64,000 nucleotides of DNA from NCBI RefSeq assembly GCF_000631985.1, contig NZ_JFYN01000043.1, forward strand, positions 1 through 64,000, written 5' to 3'. How positions within the stretch are numbered: position 1 is the stretch's first letter; every line of letters starts with the position of its first letter. Position numbers and translations under genes: made by a program. This DNA is from Pseudomonas sp. RIT288. GTDB taxonomy: Bacteria > Pseudomonadota > Gammaproteobacteria > Pseudomonadales > Pseudomonadaceae. Under the pieces are notes generated by a model. That model did no database searches, was not told the DNA's origin, and saw nothing but the letters and a program-made list of their open reading frames with translations. Shown one piece after another: positions 35,103-44,790 of the stretch.

Positions 35103-38100
35103 CTGCACCAACACCTGTTGTGAAAAAACGCGAGCCGCAAGTCGCGATCGTGCCGCTCAACACTATCGATATCAAGGACATCGGGCGTGGGGCTGCCAGG
35201 TTCGATGCGTGGCTGCAGTCGATCAGCGGTGGCGTGGTCACGCTTGAACGGGTCAAGAACGTTGCCGGCGCGCTCCCGGTAGTGGGCAATATCATGGCTC
35301 TGGTTGACGCCCTCGGAGACATTGTCACCCTGGCGAAGAGCAAGCAGCGTCATTTGCTGGATTGGGTCAGCCTGGGTATCAACCTGATCGGTGTGCTGCC
35401 GGCACCACCGACCATGGCGTCGGCGCGGATGACCTTGCGTCCGACGTTATCACTGGTGCGTCAGGAACTGCGCAACAGCGCGAAGATGTTGTTGGGCGAC
35501 TCATTGATCGAGGTGTTGATCGGGCATTTGAATGCCACCATCGTTGGTACGATCGATGACTTTGTGGAGCAAGCCAAGCCCAAGCTGGCAAGCATCCTCG
35601 ATGATGCGGGAGAGCTGGGTCAGAAGGCGGTGAACGAGATCGCCAAGGGCCTGGAAACCGTGGTTAACGGCAAACTCGACGCCAAGGGTGACCTCAAGGC
35701 GGCGGGTGCCAAAATGAGTGCCGCGGGCGACCAGTTCTGGCATGACCCCAAAGCATCAATCGGTAACTTTCTTGGGGCCACATACAGTGCCTACAAGGCG
35801 GCGGGGAAAGGTGTCGCCAACAGTGCGGCGAAGCATTTGCTGCCGCAAGACGCCAAGGCACTGGTGCTCAGCAACACCGGCATGCTGCGTACCTTGGGTG
35901 TGGAACTTAAAACGCAGATGAAAAAGCTCGGTGATCCGGGCGTGCAGCACTCCATCGGTTGGTTGCTGCAGATGTTGGCGGGCGCTGTCGTGACCTGGCG
36001 CAAGCGGCGCTCCCATGGGCAAGGCGCAAGCGTCAAACCGGGAACGACCTCGAAGTCTCAACATCTGGCGGGAAAGGGGCGCCTGGAATCCACCAATCAA
36101 CAGGTTCAGGCAACTCACGCACCGGACCCGAAGAAAAACGGCACCTGCAGCAGTACCTGTAACAGCATCAATTTTGCACTGGGTTCGGAAACCCTCAGTC
36201 ATACCGATTTCAGTTTGCCTGGACCGTTTCCGGTCGAGTGGACGCGAACCTACCACTCACGCCTCGGGGCTTATGATCAGGGCGAAATTGGCGCGCGCTG
36301 GATCAGTGAGTTCACCACGCGTTTTGATTGCGTTGACGATGGCCTGACGTTCCACGATGCCGACGGTCGCAGCCATTCGTATCCTCTGCCCAAGGCTGGC
36401 TTGTCCCATTACGACGCCATCGAAAACACCACCCTGATTCGGGCCAGCGAAGATCAGTTGTTGCTGTGCCGTGGCTTCGAACGCAAGGAAACCTATGTCC
36501 GGCGTGGTCAAACCTATGTGTTGACCGGCATCGTGTTGCGCAATGGCGCCGGGATCATGCTGCATTACGAGCATCGTCACGGCGAGCGAGCGGTGCTCTC
36601 AGATCTGATGACCTATCAGGAAAACGACATCAGCAAAGTCCATTTGCACCTCGGCACCTTGATCGATCATCACGGGCGCCTCACAGGCCTTTGGGAAATT
36701 TGCGATGGCGCGCCGCTGCGCCAACTCTGCGCTTATCGCTACGACGATTTTGGCGATCTGATTCAGGCGCAGGATGAGAATGGTGCGGCATGGACGTATG
36801 AGTACCAGCATCACTTGATTACCCGCTACACCGACCGTACCCACCGTGGAATGAATCTGCAGTGGCAGGGTACAGGTGCCGATGCCAGAGCCATTCGTGA
36901 ATGGGCAGACGATGGCAGCTTCGATACACGTCTGGAGTGGGACGAAAACATTCGCCTGACTTATGTCACCGACGCGCATGGCGGCGAGACTTGGCATTAC
37001 TACGACATTCTTGGTTACACGTACCGCATTCGATACCCGGATGAGCGTTCGGAATGGTTGTTCCGAGATGAAGCCAAGAACGTGATTCGTCATGTACATG
37101 CCGATGGCAGCACGGATCAGTATCGCTACGATGAGCGCGGCAACCGTCTCGAACACATCCAGGCCGATCACACGGTCGTGCATTTTGCTTATAACGATCA
37201 GGACTTGCTGATCAAGATAAGTGACGCGGAGGGCGGCCAATGGCTGCGTGCCTACGATGATCAGGGGAATCTTGTCGAAACTGTCGATCCGTTGGGTAAC
37301 AAGACGGAATACGCCTACGACAAGACTGGCCGGCCGACCGCGATCAAGGACGCCAACGGCAACGAGAAAACGCTGGCCTACAACGATGCCGGACAGTTGG
37401 TGGAGTATGTCGATTGCTCGGGCAAGACCAGCGCCTGGGAATACAACGAACTGGGCCAGATGGTTTGCTTCACCGATGCGCTCGGGAACAGCACTGAATA
37501 TCAATACAAGGCTGGGCACCTGGTATTGATCAAGCACCCGGACAAGACCGAGGAGCGCTTTCAGCGCGATGCCGAAGGGCGGTTGCTGGCTTACACCGAT
37601 GGACTGGACCGTTGCACCACCTGGAGTTACACCGCCGCCGGATTGATTTCCGAACGAGTCGATGCCGCCGAACAGACCTTGCGTTATCGCTGGGATCGGC
37701 TCGGAAGACTGACGAATCTGGAAAACGAAAACGAAAGCAGTGCGCAGTTCCACTACGACCCGGTGGGGCGTCTCCTGATGGAGACCGGCTTCGACGGTCG
37801 AACGACACGCTATCAGTACGACTCCGTCTCAGGTCGGCTGGTGGGCACCCGTACCGCAGAGCGCAGCATTGCTCTGAGCTACGATCCGATGGGTCGCATA
37901 ACGGAGCGCCGCGCCAGTCTGGGCAATCAACAGCAAAGCGAAACCTTCGCCTATGACGGCAATGGAAACCTGGTCATGGCGAGCAATGCTGACAGCCGAC
38001 TGCAATGGTTCCATGACCCTGCCGGGAACCTGCTGCGTGAGCACCAACACTACCTTGGCCTGGAAAAGCCAATGGTTGCGGTCTGGCAGCACGAGTACGA

Positions 38101-39787
38101 CGTACTCAATCAGCGTGTCGCAACGACGCGTCCTGATGGGCATCGGGTCAGCTGGCTCACGTATGGCAGCGGCCATTTGTTGGGGCTGCGGCTGGACGAT
38201 CACGAACTGGTGGGCTATGAGCGCGATGATTTACATCGAGAGGTGGTTCGTCATCAGGGTAATCGCCTGCTGCAAACCCAAAAATGGGATCCGGCCGGCA
38301 AGTTGCAACAGCAACTGCTCATACACGGCGACAGCAAAACAGCTGTATTGAAGCGTGAGTACAAATACGATGCCGTGGGTGAACTGACGGATCTGGACGA
38401 CAGTTTTCATGGTTTGTCGTCTTACCGTTATGACCCGGTGGGACGCTTGCTTGCAGCCACCACTCGACAGGGAGTGGAAACCTTCGACTTCGATCCGGCC
38501 GGTAACCTCCTGGACAACCAGGCCACGCAGATCCGTCGACCGCTGGAACAGACGCCGCTACGCAGCAAACTGCTCGATAACTTGCTGCGCCACTATGCGG
38601 GTACGCATTACGAATACGACGAGCGCGGCAATGAGACGGTACGTTGGCATAACGGTAGCCGCCGCGAGATGCGCTGGGATCTTTTCGATCGACTGGTGCA
38701 TTTTGACGACGCTCGCCTGACCGTGGATTTTGCTTACGATGCTCTGGGCCGACGTCTGTATAAAAACTCCAGCGTGCATTTCAAACAGCGCCCGGAAGCT
38801 GGTTCGCTGTGGAATCAAAGTGAATATGCTCGAAAACAGCGGGAGTCCGGCTGCGGTTTCACATTGTATGGATGGGACGGTGACAATCTTGCCTGGGAAA
38901 GCAGTCCGTCCCAACAGGACGTCGGCACGGGGCGCACCGTGCATTACATCTTTGAACCCGGCACTTTTGTCCCGGTTGCCCAGGCGCTGATCCATAGAGC
39001 CATTGACCTGACTGGGTCGGCTGATTCCAGTGGCGATTACAGTCTGGAAGATGATCCGTTATGGAATCATAAGGTTGCCATTCAGCCTGTTGACGTATTG
39101 AACTGGTATCAATGCGACCATCTGGGAACTCCGCGAGAGTTGACCGATGCGCAGGGCGAGATCGCCTGGACTGCCGAATACAAGGCTTGGGGCTCGGTTG
39201 TGGAGCAACGCTCTACGGTTGCCCGGCGAGAGGGTGTAACCAATCCGATTCGGTTTCAGGGGCAGTACCATGACCACGAAACCGGACTTCATTACAATCG
39301 ACACCGCTATTACGATCCCGATACCGGCCGATTTATCGGGCAGGATCCGATCAGCTACGTCGGTGGATTGAATCTTTACAGTTATGCACCCAATCCTACC
39401 GGCTGGATCGATCCGCTCGGGCTGGCCAAAACCTGTTGCTGTGGTGAGCCTTACGTCAACCAGGACACACGCTGGCGCCAGGTCATGGAAGATCCGAATA
39501 CACCGTCTTCAATGCGCGGCTGGATCAAAAATCAGGCAAGCCGAGTAGATGCCGGCAAGCAAGCCAATATCAAGGCACCGCCAGGCTATGAGTTGGCACA
39601 CCGCCCACGGTTCGAGAATGACTCAGGGTACGACTATTCTCACGCCGATCCGATGCTGGCAGCCGATCACCGCGGCATTCAACACCGTTACTGGCGAAAA
39701 CGCGGCGGATGCTGGAATGCGAGAATGCCTAAATCCGGTTTCCCGGGAACGGGTAAGTTAAGTCTGCCTAAACGAGGGGCGCTTCCA
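35099..39787 (+). CDS. RHS-repeat toxin 1, HNH/EndoVII-like tip
   Basis: About 1563 aa. The N-terminal ~360 aa is shared with the second Rhs protein and includes a hydrophobic patch (SLGINLIGVLPAPP). Then come a DUF6531-like start (TDFSLPGPFPVEWTRTYHSR), many YD/RHS repeats and the core end DPISYVGGLNLYSYAPNP...DPLGL (about 1415-1440). The last ~120 aa is the tip, with GYELAHRPRFEN, GYDYSHADPML and DHRGIQHRYW. The His pattern suggests an HNH/EndoVII-like nuclease, not proven. No PAAR domain is in the protein. A SUKH gene follows within 11 bp as antidote. Confidence 0.9.
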
Positions 39788-39800
39788 TAAGCGAGGATTT

Positions 39801-40229
39801 ATGTCTAAGACACGTGTGATTGGTACAACGACAGACGCTATTCAGGAAGAAGAAAAGAAACTGGGCCGAACACTGCCAAAGTCCTTTTCCGATTGGCTTC
39901 TTTCAAATAACGGAAAGTCACTGGGGGCGTTAACGATTTTCCCCGTTCTGGACGCTCGTGACCGAAGGAAGACCTGGGAATCGATCGATCATCACTTTAA
40001 AAAGGACTGGCAGGAGTGGCTGGAGAACTTTTCCGACACCTCTACCGACTTTTCAGAACTTCTGCCGTTCGCTGAGTTTGGCACGGGGGATTATTACTGC
40101 TTCAACTACGCGGTAAAGGGTCAGACAGGAGAGCCGGTCGTGGTCTTGTGGTCTCACGAAACCGGTGAGATTGACCAGGTAGCGGAAAGCTTTGCCGCGT
40201 TTCTTGTCATGCCGGGGCGGCCAGGCTGA
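39801..40229 (+). CDS. SMI1/KNR4 (SUKH) immunity protein
   Basis: 142 aa. The SUKH core is recognisable: IQEEEKKLGRTLPKSFSDWL, then LLPFAEFGTGDYYCFNYAV and the closing PVVVLWSHETGEIDQVAESF. SUKH proteins are common immunity partners of nuclease toxins in polymorphic systems. It starts 11 bp after the rhs1 stop, with a GCGAGG ribosome site in the gap. Base composition is more AT-rich than the Rhs core, as usual for exchangeable tip/immunity cassettes. I infer that it neutralises the tip of the upstream Rhs protein. Confidence 0.88.
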   Translation: MSKTRVIGTTTDAIQEEEKKLGRTLPKSFSDWLLSNNGKSLGALTIFPVLDARDRRKTWESIDHHFKKDWQEWLENFSDTSTDFSELLPFAEFGTGDYYCFNYAVKGQTGEPVVVLWSHETGEIDQVAESFAAFLVMPGRPG

Positions 40230-40318
40230 TGTGTTGATGCTGGCGCTGATCATGAGTTGTCGCAACCTGCTCACAGGTGCGAAATTGATGCTCGACCCCG
40301 AATGGTTTGAAGACAGCG

Positions 40319-40340
40319 GGATGGCGGAGTAACGCCATCC
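40319..40340 (+). other. Hairpin before the PAAR gene
   Basis: GGATGGCG-GAGTAA-CGCCATCC is a perfect 8-bp stem with no T-run, 27 bases before the PAAR start codon. It could modulate read-through or translation of PAAR. Confidence 0.4.
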
Positions 40341-40366
40341 AGCTCAAATGTCAAAGGAGTGACAAC

Positions 40367-40630
40367 ATGAAAGACGCCATTCGCCTGGGCGACTCCACCA
40401 CCCACGGTGGCAAGGTCCTCGAAGCATTCTCGCAAACCGATCTTAACGGCAAGCCGATTGCCGGGCTCGGTCACAAGGTCAGTTGCCCGCTGTGCAAAGG
40501 GATTTTCCCGATTGCCGAGGGCAGCAGCACCTACACCGTCGATGGCGTGCCCATCGCGCTCGACGGCATGAAAACCGCCTGCGGTGCCGCACTCATTGCC
40601 AGTGGTCCGAAAGGGGCCGTTACCAGCTGA
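40367..40630 (+). CDS. PAAR-domain protein
   Basis: 87 aa from ATG 40367 with AAGGAG nine bases upstream. The PAAR signature is clear: MKDAIRLGDSTTHGGKVLEA, the metal-binding SCPLCKG pair of cysteines, VDGVPIALDGMKTACGA at the end. PAAR proteins cap the VgrG spike and sharpen it. Its presence as a separate gene fits with the Rhs protein lacking an N-terminal PAAR. It probably shares the hcp-vgrG-rhs transcript or a close promoter. Confidence 0.93.
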   Translation: MKDAIRLGDSTTHGGKVLEAFSQTDLNGKPIAGLGHKVSCPLCKGIFPIAEGSSTYTVDGVPIALDGMKTACGAALIASGPKGAVTS

Positions 40631-40704
40631 ATCCATATTTTGCGCATCGATTGCCTTTTGCAGGGCAGCGGGTTCCTGCCGCCTGTTTGAAGGGTACTTG
40701 AAGC

Positions 40705-40800
40705 ATGAATGGCGTTGTTCTACTGCATCGTCTGAATATTGATGCCAACCAACAAGCCGTGGGTTTTACAGGCTGGATCAACCTCAGGCTGTTCGGGTAA
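40705..40800 (+). other. Possible short reading frame in the PAAR-40858 gap
   Basis: An ATG at 40705 opens a 31-codon frame (MNGVVLLHRLNIDANQQAVG, then FTGWINLRLFG) ending at 40800. The ribosome site is weak (GAAGGGTACTTGAAGC) and there is no recognisable domain. It could be a chance frame; nothing else is seen in 40631-40857. Confidence 0.2.
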
Positions 40801-40857
40801 GCCGGTCATTGAAGTAACGATGGCACTCAAAACTCTCTGGATGTTAAAGGAATAAAT

Positions 40858-41253
40858 ATGAAAGCCACTTCTTTGTTTCTCGCTATCGCCGCCACTGTCG
40901 GCATCTCCAGCCTGGCATCCGCAGAAGCGCCAGATTCCGCTACCCTGAAAGGCATGTACGACACCGGTCGCAACATGTCGGGCTTGATCAAGCATTGCGT
41001 CGACAAGGGCTACCTGAAAGCGGACAGCACTGAAAACGCCAACAAAATGGTGGCGTTCGTTGCGAATATGCCGGGCAAATTCGACAAGGCTGATGGCGAC
41101 AAGAACGAAAGTTTCGGGCGCAAGGGTGACGTGTTGGCCGACGGTCAATACAAGAGCCTGGAAGGCAACCTGCCGCCGGATCTAAGCCTCAAGCAATGGT
41201 GCGAGCAAGCGGATCAAGGCATGCGTGAGGGGCTCAAGCAATTTGGCTTGTAA
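40858..41253 (+). CDS. Secreted protein of unknown function
   Basis: 131 aa. The signal peptide MKATSLFLAIAATVGISSLA ends at SAEA. The mature helical protein has two cysteines (IKHCVDKG and KQWCEQAD), likely a disulfide in the periplasm. AAGGAATAAAT precedes the ATG. It has no recognisable family for me. It lies downstream of PAAR, so a T6SS role (periplasmic antidote) is conceivable, but the sequence lacks the Tai/Rap1a pattern and the next gene is a DUF1801 protein, so it may be unrelated. Confidence 0.75.
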   Translation: MKATSLFLAIAATVGISSLASAEAPDSATLKGMYDTGRNMSGLIKHCVDKGYLKADSTENANKMVAFVANMPGKFDKADGDKNESFGRKGDVLADGQYKSLEGNLPPDLSLKQWCEQADQGMREGLKQFGL

Positions 41254-41277
41254 ACGACATCGAAGGGAACACTCGCC

Positions 41278-41661
41278 ATGAAATCCGAAAAACCACCCAC
41301 CGACGCTTCGGCACTCATCGACGCTCGAATCACCGAACTGGACGATTGGCGCGGCGCGATCCTCGGCGAGATTCGCAAGGTCATTCATCAGGCCGATCCC
41401 GAGGTGGTGGAGGAGTGGAAGTGGCGGGGTGTTCCGGCGTGGTCGCGGGGCGGCATCATTTGCACCGGGGAGACCTACAAGGCGGCGGTGAAGATGACCT
41501 TCGCCAAGGGCGCGGCGCTGGCCGATCCTGCGCGGTTGTTCAACGCCAGCCTGGAGGGCAACACCCGCCGGGCGATTGATTTTCATGAGGGTGACCCGGT
41601 CGATGAGCGGGCCTTGAAAGCACTGATTCGCGAGGCGATTGCGCTGAATCTGTCGAAGTGA
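41278..41661 (+). CDS. DUF1801 protein
   Basis: 127 aa. The central DUF1801 pattern is visible: LDDWRGAILGEIRKVIHQAD, VVEEWKWRGVPAWSRGG and YKAAVKMTFAKGAAL, ending with ALKALIREAI. DUF1801/YdhG-like proteins are small soluble proteins of unknown biochemical role, sometimes linked with iron or stress. It starts 25 bp after the secreted-protein gene, and the two may be co-transcribed. No catalytic motif is evident. Confidence 0.87.
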   Translation: MKSEKPPTDASALIDARITELDDWRGAILGEIRKVIHQADPEVVEEWKWRGVPAWSRGGIICTGETYKAAVKMTFAKGAALADPARLFNASLEGNTRRAIDFHEGDPVDERALKALIREAIALNLSK

Positions 41662-41798
41662 ATCCTGCCGTTTGCCCTGGCTCAGAAATAACTGGCTGTT
41701 TTAAAACAATTTTTTTTGCACTCAGGGCTTCCCAGATCAAAAAAAGCTTGGTAAATTGCGGCCCATTCTCGCAGAGCTTGTTACAGAGCTTGAGATAC

Positions 41799-41873
41799 AG
41801 GGGCGTCGCCAAGCGGTAAGGCAGCAGGTTTTGATCCTGCCATGCGTTGGTTCGAATCCAGCCGCCCCTGCCA
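41799..41873 (+). tRNA. tRNA-Gln (anticodon TTG)
   Basis: 75 nt. The acceptor stem AGGGGCG / CGCCCCT is followed by discriminator G and an encoded CCA. The anticodon stem GCAGG / CCTGC encloses the loop TTTTGAT, giving anticodon TTG. The T-arm GGTTCGAATCC is canonical. Confidence 0.96.
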
Positions 41874-41884
41874 TATTCAGAAAA

Positions 41885-41917
41885 AACGCCAGTCCGAAAG
41901 GGCTGGCGTTTTTTTAT
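41885..41917 (+). terminator. Terminator after tRNA-Gln
   Basis: AACGCCAG and CTGGCGTT pair around a short loop and are followed by a run of T, a strong rho-independent terminator. Confidence 0.9.
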
Positions 41918-42046
41918 GCGTGCGATTTGTGGCTGGCACTGACAGTTGCCTGAGTCGCAGCGGAGTACTGATGTAAACTGCCCGCGCGAAAAGTCCCGGT
42001 GCGTTGCTGGCCGGCGACCCTCCATCTCTCCAGACAAGAGACTTTC

Positions 42047-42427
42047 ATGGCTAATCAAGACCTCAGCTTCACCCCTGATCCGGATGCCGATTCCATTTCC
42101 TCCGACGTTGTCGGTTTCAACGGCATTCTGGTTTCAACCCAGATCCCGACCCGTGCCGACGGCAGCCTGGAGCTGGGCGATATCACCCTGCAAAGCGAAT
42201 GCACCCTGCAGGCGCTGAAAGTGGCGCTGGAGCGGGCCGGCAGTTCGATGGATCGCGTCATGCACCTGACCATCTATCTCACCGACATGGCTGATCGCGC
42301 GGCGTTCAACGAAGTCTACAAGCGCTTCTTCGCCAAGCCATGGCCGGTACGCGCCGCGGTGGGCGTGGCGTCGCTGGCGGTGGAAGGTATGCGCGTGGAA
42401 GTCACCGCAATGGCCGCCAAGGCCTGA
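42047..42427 (+). CDS. RidA-family protein
   Basis: 126 aa from ATG 42047. The Rid fold signature is present: VVGFNGILVSTQIPTRADGS, then ALKVALERAGSSMDRVMHLT and IYLTDMADRAAFNEVYKRFF. The C-terminal substrate-site residue pattern is PWPVRAAVGVASLA with Arg (usual RidA deaminase arginine near VRAAVGV). Rid proteins hydrolyse reactive enamine/imine intermediates from PLP enzymes in the cytoplasm. It is a lone gene; its last codons lie at the left edge of a 143-bp tandem duplication. Confidence 0.9.
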   Translation: MANQDLSFTPDPDADSISSDVVGFNGILVSTQIPTRADGSLELGDITLQSECTLQALKVALERAGSSMDRVMHLTIYLTDMADRAAFNEVYKRFFAKPWPVRAAVGVASLAVEGMRVEVTAMAAKA

Positions 42428-42444
42428 AGTAATGCCACATCCGA

Positions 42445-42533
42445 CTGTAGGAGCTGTCGAGTGCAACGAGGCTGCGATCTTTAGATCTTGAAAATCCAAG
42501 TCAAAAGATCGCAGCGTGCCGCAGCTCCTACAA
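42445..42533. repeat. REP-type hairpin, copy 1
   Basis: CTGTAGGAGCTGTCGAGTGC and GTGCCGCAGCTCCTACA flank the inner GATCTT / AAGATC pair. It is the TGTAGGAGCTG family with a diverged loop. Confidence 0.85.
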
Positions 42534-42587
42534 AGGCAAACCGAGTTGCCACTTGGCCGCGATGGCCTGATGTAATGCCATATCCAA

Positions 42588-42674
42588 CTGTAGGAGCTGT
42601 CGAGTGCAACGAGGCTGCGATCTTTTGATTTTGAAAATCCAAGTCAAAAGATCGCAGCGTGCCGCAGCTCCTGC
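42588..42674. repeat. REP-type hairpin, copy 2
   Basis: This has the same arms as copy 1, with the full inner pair GCGATCTTTTG / CAAAAGATCGC and one base change in the right arm (CTGCAG for CTACAA). Confidence 0.85.
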
Positions 42675-42774
42675 AGAGGCAGACTGAGTTGCCACTTGGC
42701 AGCACAGACGTGCCGCTCGGGCGTTTCGCGGCTACAATGCGCGCCTTAACCGTGACAGCCTGACTAAAAAAACT

Positions 42775-44763
42775 ATGTCCTTGCCCAAGCATCATCTGGA
42801 ATTGCTCAGCCCCGCCCGTGACGTGGCGATTGCCCGCGAGGCGATCCTGCACGGCGCGGACGCCGTGTACATCGGTGGCCCGAGCTTCGGCGCGCGCCAC
42901 AACGCCTGCAACGAGGTGAGCGAAATCGCCGAGCTGGTGGAATTTGCCCGCCGTTATCACGCGCGCATTTTCACCACCATCAACACCATCCTGCACGACA
43001 ACGAACTGGAGCCGGCGCGCAAGCTGATCCACCAGTTGTACGACGCCGGTGTCGACGCGCTGATCGTCCAGGACCTGGGCGTGATGGAGCTGGACATTCC
43101 GCCGATCGAGCTGCATGCCAGTACCCAGACCGACATCCGCACCCTTGAGCGGGCGAAGTTCCTCGATCAGGCCGGTTTTTCGCAACTGGTGCTGGCCCGT
43201 GAGCTGAACCTCAAAGAAATCCGCGCCATCGCCGACGAAACCGATGCCGCTATCGAGTTCTTCATCCACGGCGCCCTGTGCGTGGCGTTCTCCGGGCAGT
43301 GCAACATTTCCCACGCGCAGACCGGGCGCAGCGCCAACCGTGGCGACTGCTCCCAAGCCTGCCGTTTGCCGTACACCCTGAAAGACGAAAAGGGTGGGGT
43401 GATCGCCTACGAAAAACACCTGCTGTCGATGAAGGACAACAACCAGAGCGCCAACATCCGCGCGCTGGTCGAAGCCGGTGTGCGCTCGTTCAAGATCGAA
43501 GGTCGCTACAAGGACATGGGTTATGTGAAGAACATCACTGCCTACTACCGCCAGCGCCTCGACGACGTACTGGAAGACCGCCCGGACCTGGCCCGCGCTT
43601 CCAGCGGCCGCACCGCGCACTTCTTCCTGCCGGACCCGGAAAAGACTTTCCACCGTGGCAGCACCGACTACTTCGTCACCGATCGCAAGATCGACATCGG
43701 CGCGTTCGACTCGCCGACCTTCACCGGTCTGCCAGTCGGCACCGTCGAGAAAGTCGGCAAGCGTGACCTGCAGGTGGTGACGCAGGAGCCGCTGTCCAAC
43801 GGCGATGGCCTCAACGTGCTGGTCAAGCGTGAAGTCGTGGGTTTCCGCGCCAACATCGCCGAGCCGAAAGGCGAGTTCGAAGAAGACGGCGAGAAGCGTT
43901 ATCGCTACCGCGTCGAGCCGAACGAAATGCCCGAAGGCCTGTACAAGCTGCGCCCGAACCACCCACTGAATCGCAACCTCGACCACAACTGGCAACAGGC
44001 ACTGCAGAAGACCTCCGCGGAGCGTCGGGTGGCCCTGAGCTGGGTCGCGCGTCTGCGTGAAGAACAGCTGGAAGTGACCGCCACCAGTGAAGAGGGCATC
44101 AGTGCCAGCGTGACCCTCAACGGTCCTTTCGGTGTCGCCAACAAGCCGGAACAGGCGCTGGAGCAATTGCAGGATCTGCTCGGCCAGCTCGGCACCACCC
44201 AGTACCACGCCACCGACATCAAGCTCGATGCGCCGCAGGCGTTCTTCATTCCGAATTCGCAGCTCAAGGCCTTGCGCCGCGAAGTCATCGAAGCCCTGAC
44301 CGCCGCCCGCGTCGCGGCGCATCCGCGTGGCAGCCGCAAGGCCGAAACCACGCCGCCGCCGGTGTACCCGGAGTCGCACCTGTCGTTCCTGGCCAACGTC
44401 TACAACCAGAAGGCGCGCGACTTCTATCACCGTCACGGGGTGAAGTTGATCGATGCGGCGTACGAGGCCCACGAAGAGGCCGGTGAAGTGCCGGTGATGA
44501 TCACCAAGCACTGCCTGCGTTTCTCGTTCAACCTGTGTCCGAAACAGGCCAAGGGCGTAACTGGCGTGCGCACCAAAGTCGCGCCGATGCAGCTGATTCA
44601 CGGCGACGAAGTGCTGACCCTGAAGTTCGACTGCAAGCCGTGCGAGATGCACATCATCGGCAAGATGAAAGGCCACATCCTCAACATGCCGCAACCGGGC
44701 AGCGTGGTCGGCCACATCAGCCCGGAAGACCTGCTGAAAACCATCCCGCGCGCGCCACACTGA
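42775..44763 (+). CDS. rlhA: U32-family rRNA hydroxylase RlhA
   Basis: 662 aa, close in length and in long stretches to E. coli RlhA/YdcP (653 aa): LLSPARDVAIAREAILHGAD, HASTQTDIRTLERAKF and the CxxxxxxxxCRLPYTLKD cluster region. The C-terminal MITKHCLRFSFNLCPKQ and CKPCEMHIIGK carry further metal/cluster cysteines. RlhA makes 5-hydroxycytidine at position 2501 of 23S rRNA. The related TrhP (YegQ) is shorter and acts on tRNA, so the length favours RlhA. It is convergent with a peroxidase gene and not part of an operon. Confidence 0.92.
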   Translation: MSLPKHHLELLSPARDVAIAREAILHGADAVYIGGPSFGARHNACNEVSEIAELVEFARRYHARIFTTINTILHDNELEPARKLIHQLYDAGVDALIVQDLGVMELDIPPIELHASTQTDIRTLERAKFLDQAGFSQLVLARELNLKEIRAIADETDAAIEFFIHGALCVAFSGQCNISHAQTGRSANRGDCSQACRLPYTLKDEKGGVIAYEKHLLSMKDNNQSANIRALVEAGVRSFKIEGRYKDMGYVKNITAYYRQRLDDVLEDRPDLARASSGRTAHFFLPDPEKTFHRGSTDYFVTDRKIDIGAFDSPTFTGLPVGTVEKVGKRDLQVVTQEPLSNGDGLNVLVKREVVGFRANIAEPKGEFEEDGEKRYRYRVEPNEMPEGLYKLRPNHPLNRNLDHNWQQALQKTSAERRVALSWVARLREEQLEVTATSEEGISASVTLNGPFGVANKPEQALEQLQDLLGQLGTTQYHATDIKLDAPQAFFIPNSQLKALRREVIEALTAARVAAHPRGSRKAETTPPPVYPESHLSFLANVYNQKARDFYHRHGVKLIDAAYEAHEEAGEVPVMITKHCLRFSFNLCPKQAKGVTGVRTKVAPMQLIHGDEVLTLKFDCKPCEMHIIGKMKGHILNMPQPGSVVGHISPEDLLKTIPRAPH

Positions 44764-44790
44764 GTGACGGGCGGGCGTGGCGCTACGGTG

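Larger units (their letters stand above)
42422..42704. repeat. 143-bp tandem duplication containing REP hairpins
   Basis: The unit 42422-42564 is repeated at 42565-about 42704 with a few substitutions (GCCTGAAGTAATGCC / GCCTGATGTAATGCC at the starts, GTTGCCACTTGGC at the ends). Each unit holds one REP hairpin (42445-42533, 42588-42674). The first unit starts in the last codons of the RidA-family gene. This fills most of the 347-bp gap before rlhA. Confidence 0.85.

Noticed and set aside
40858..41253. Tai/Rap1a-type immunity protein
   Set aside because: It has a signal peptide and two cysteines, but the conserved spacing and motifs of that family are not visible.
42047..42427. tRNA-associated integrative element next to tRNA-Gln
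   Set aside because: No integrase and no repeat of the tRNA 3' end was found in the window. The genes downstream look like core chromosome.
42445..42674. CRISPR array or riboswitch in the repeated region before rlhA
   Set aside because: There are only two units, each a REP hairpin in a 143-bp tandem duplication. No short regular repeats with unique spacers are present.
42481..44760. A 759-codon minus-strand frame opposite rlhA
   Set aside because: rlhA on the plus strand matches the E. coli protein over its full length. The antisense product is His/Val/Gln/Leu-rich with no recognisable domain and reads through REP sequence.
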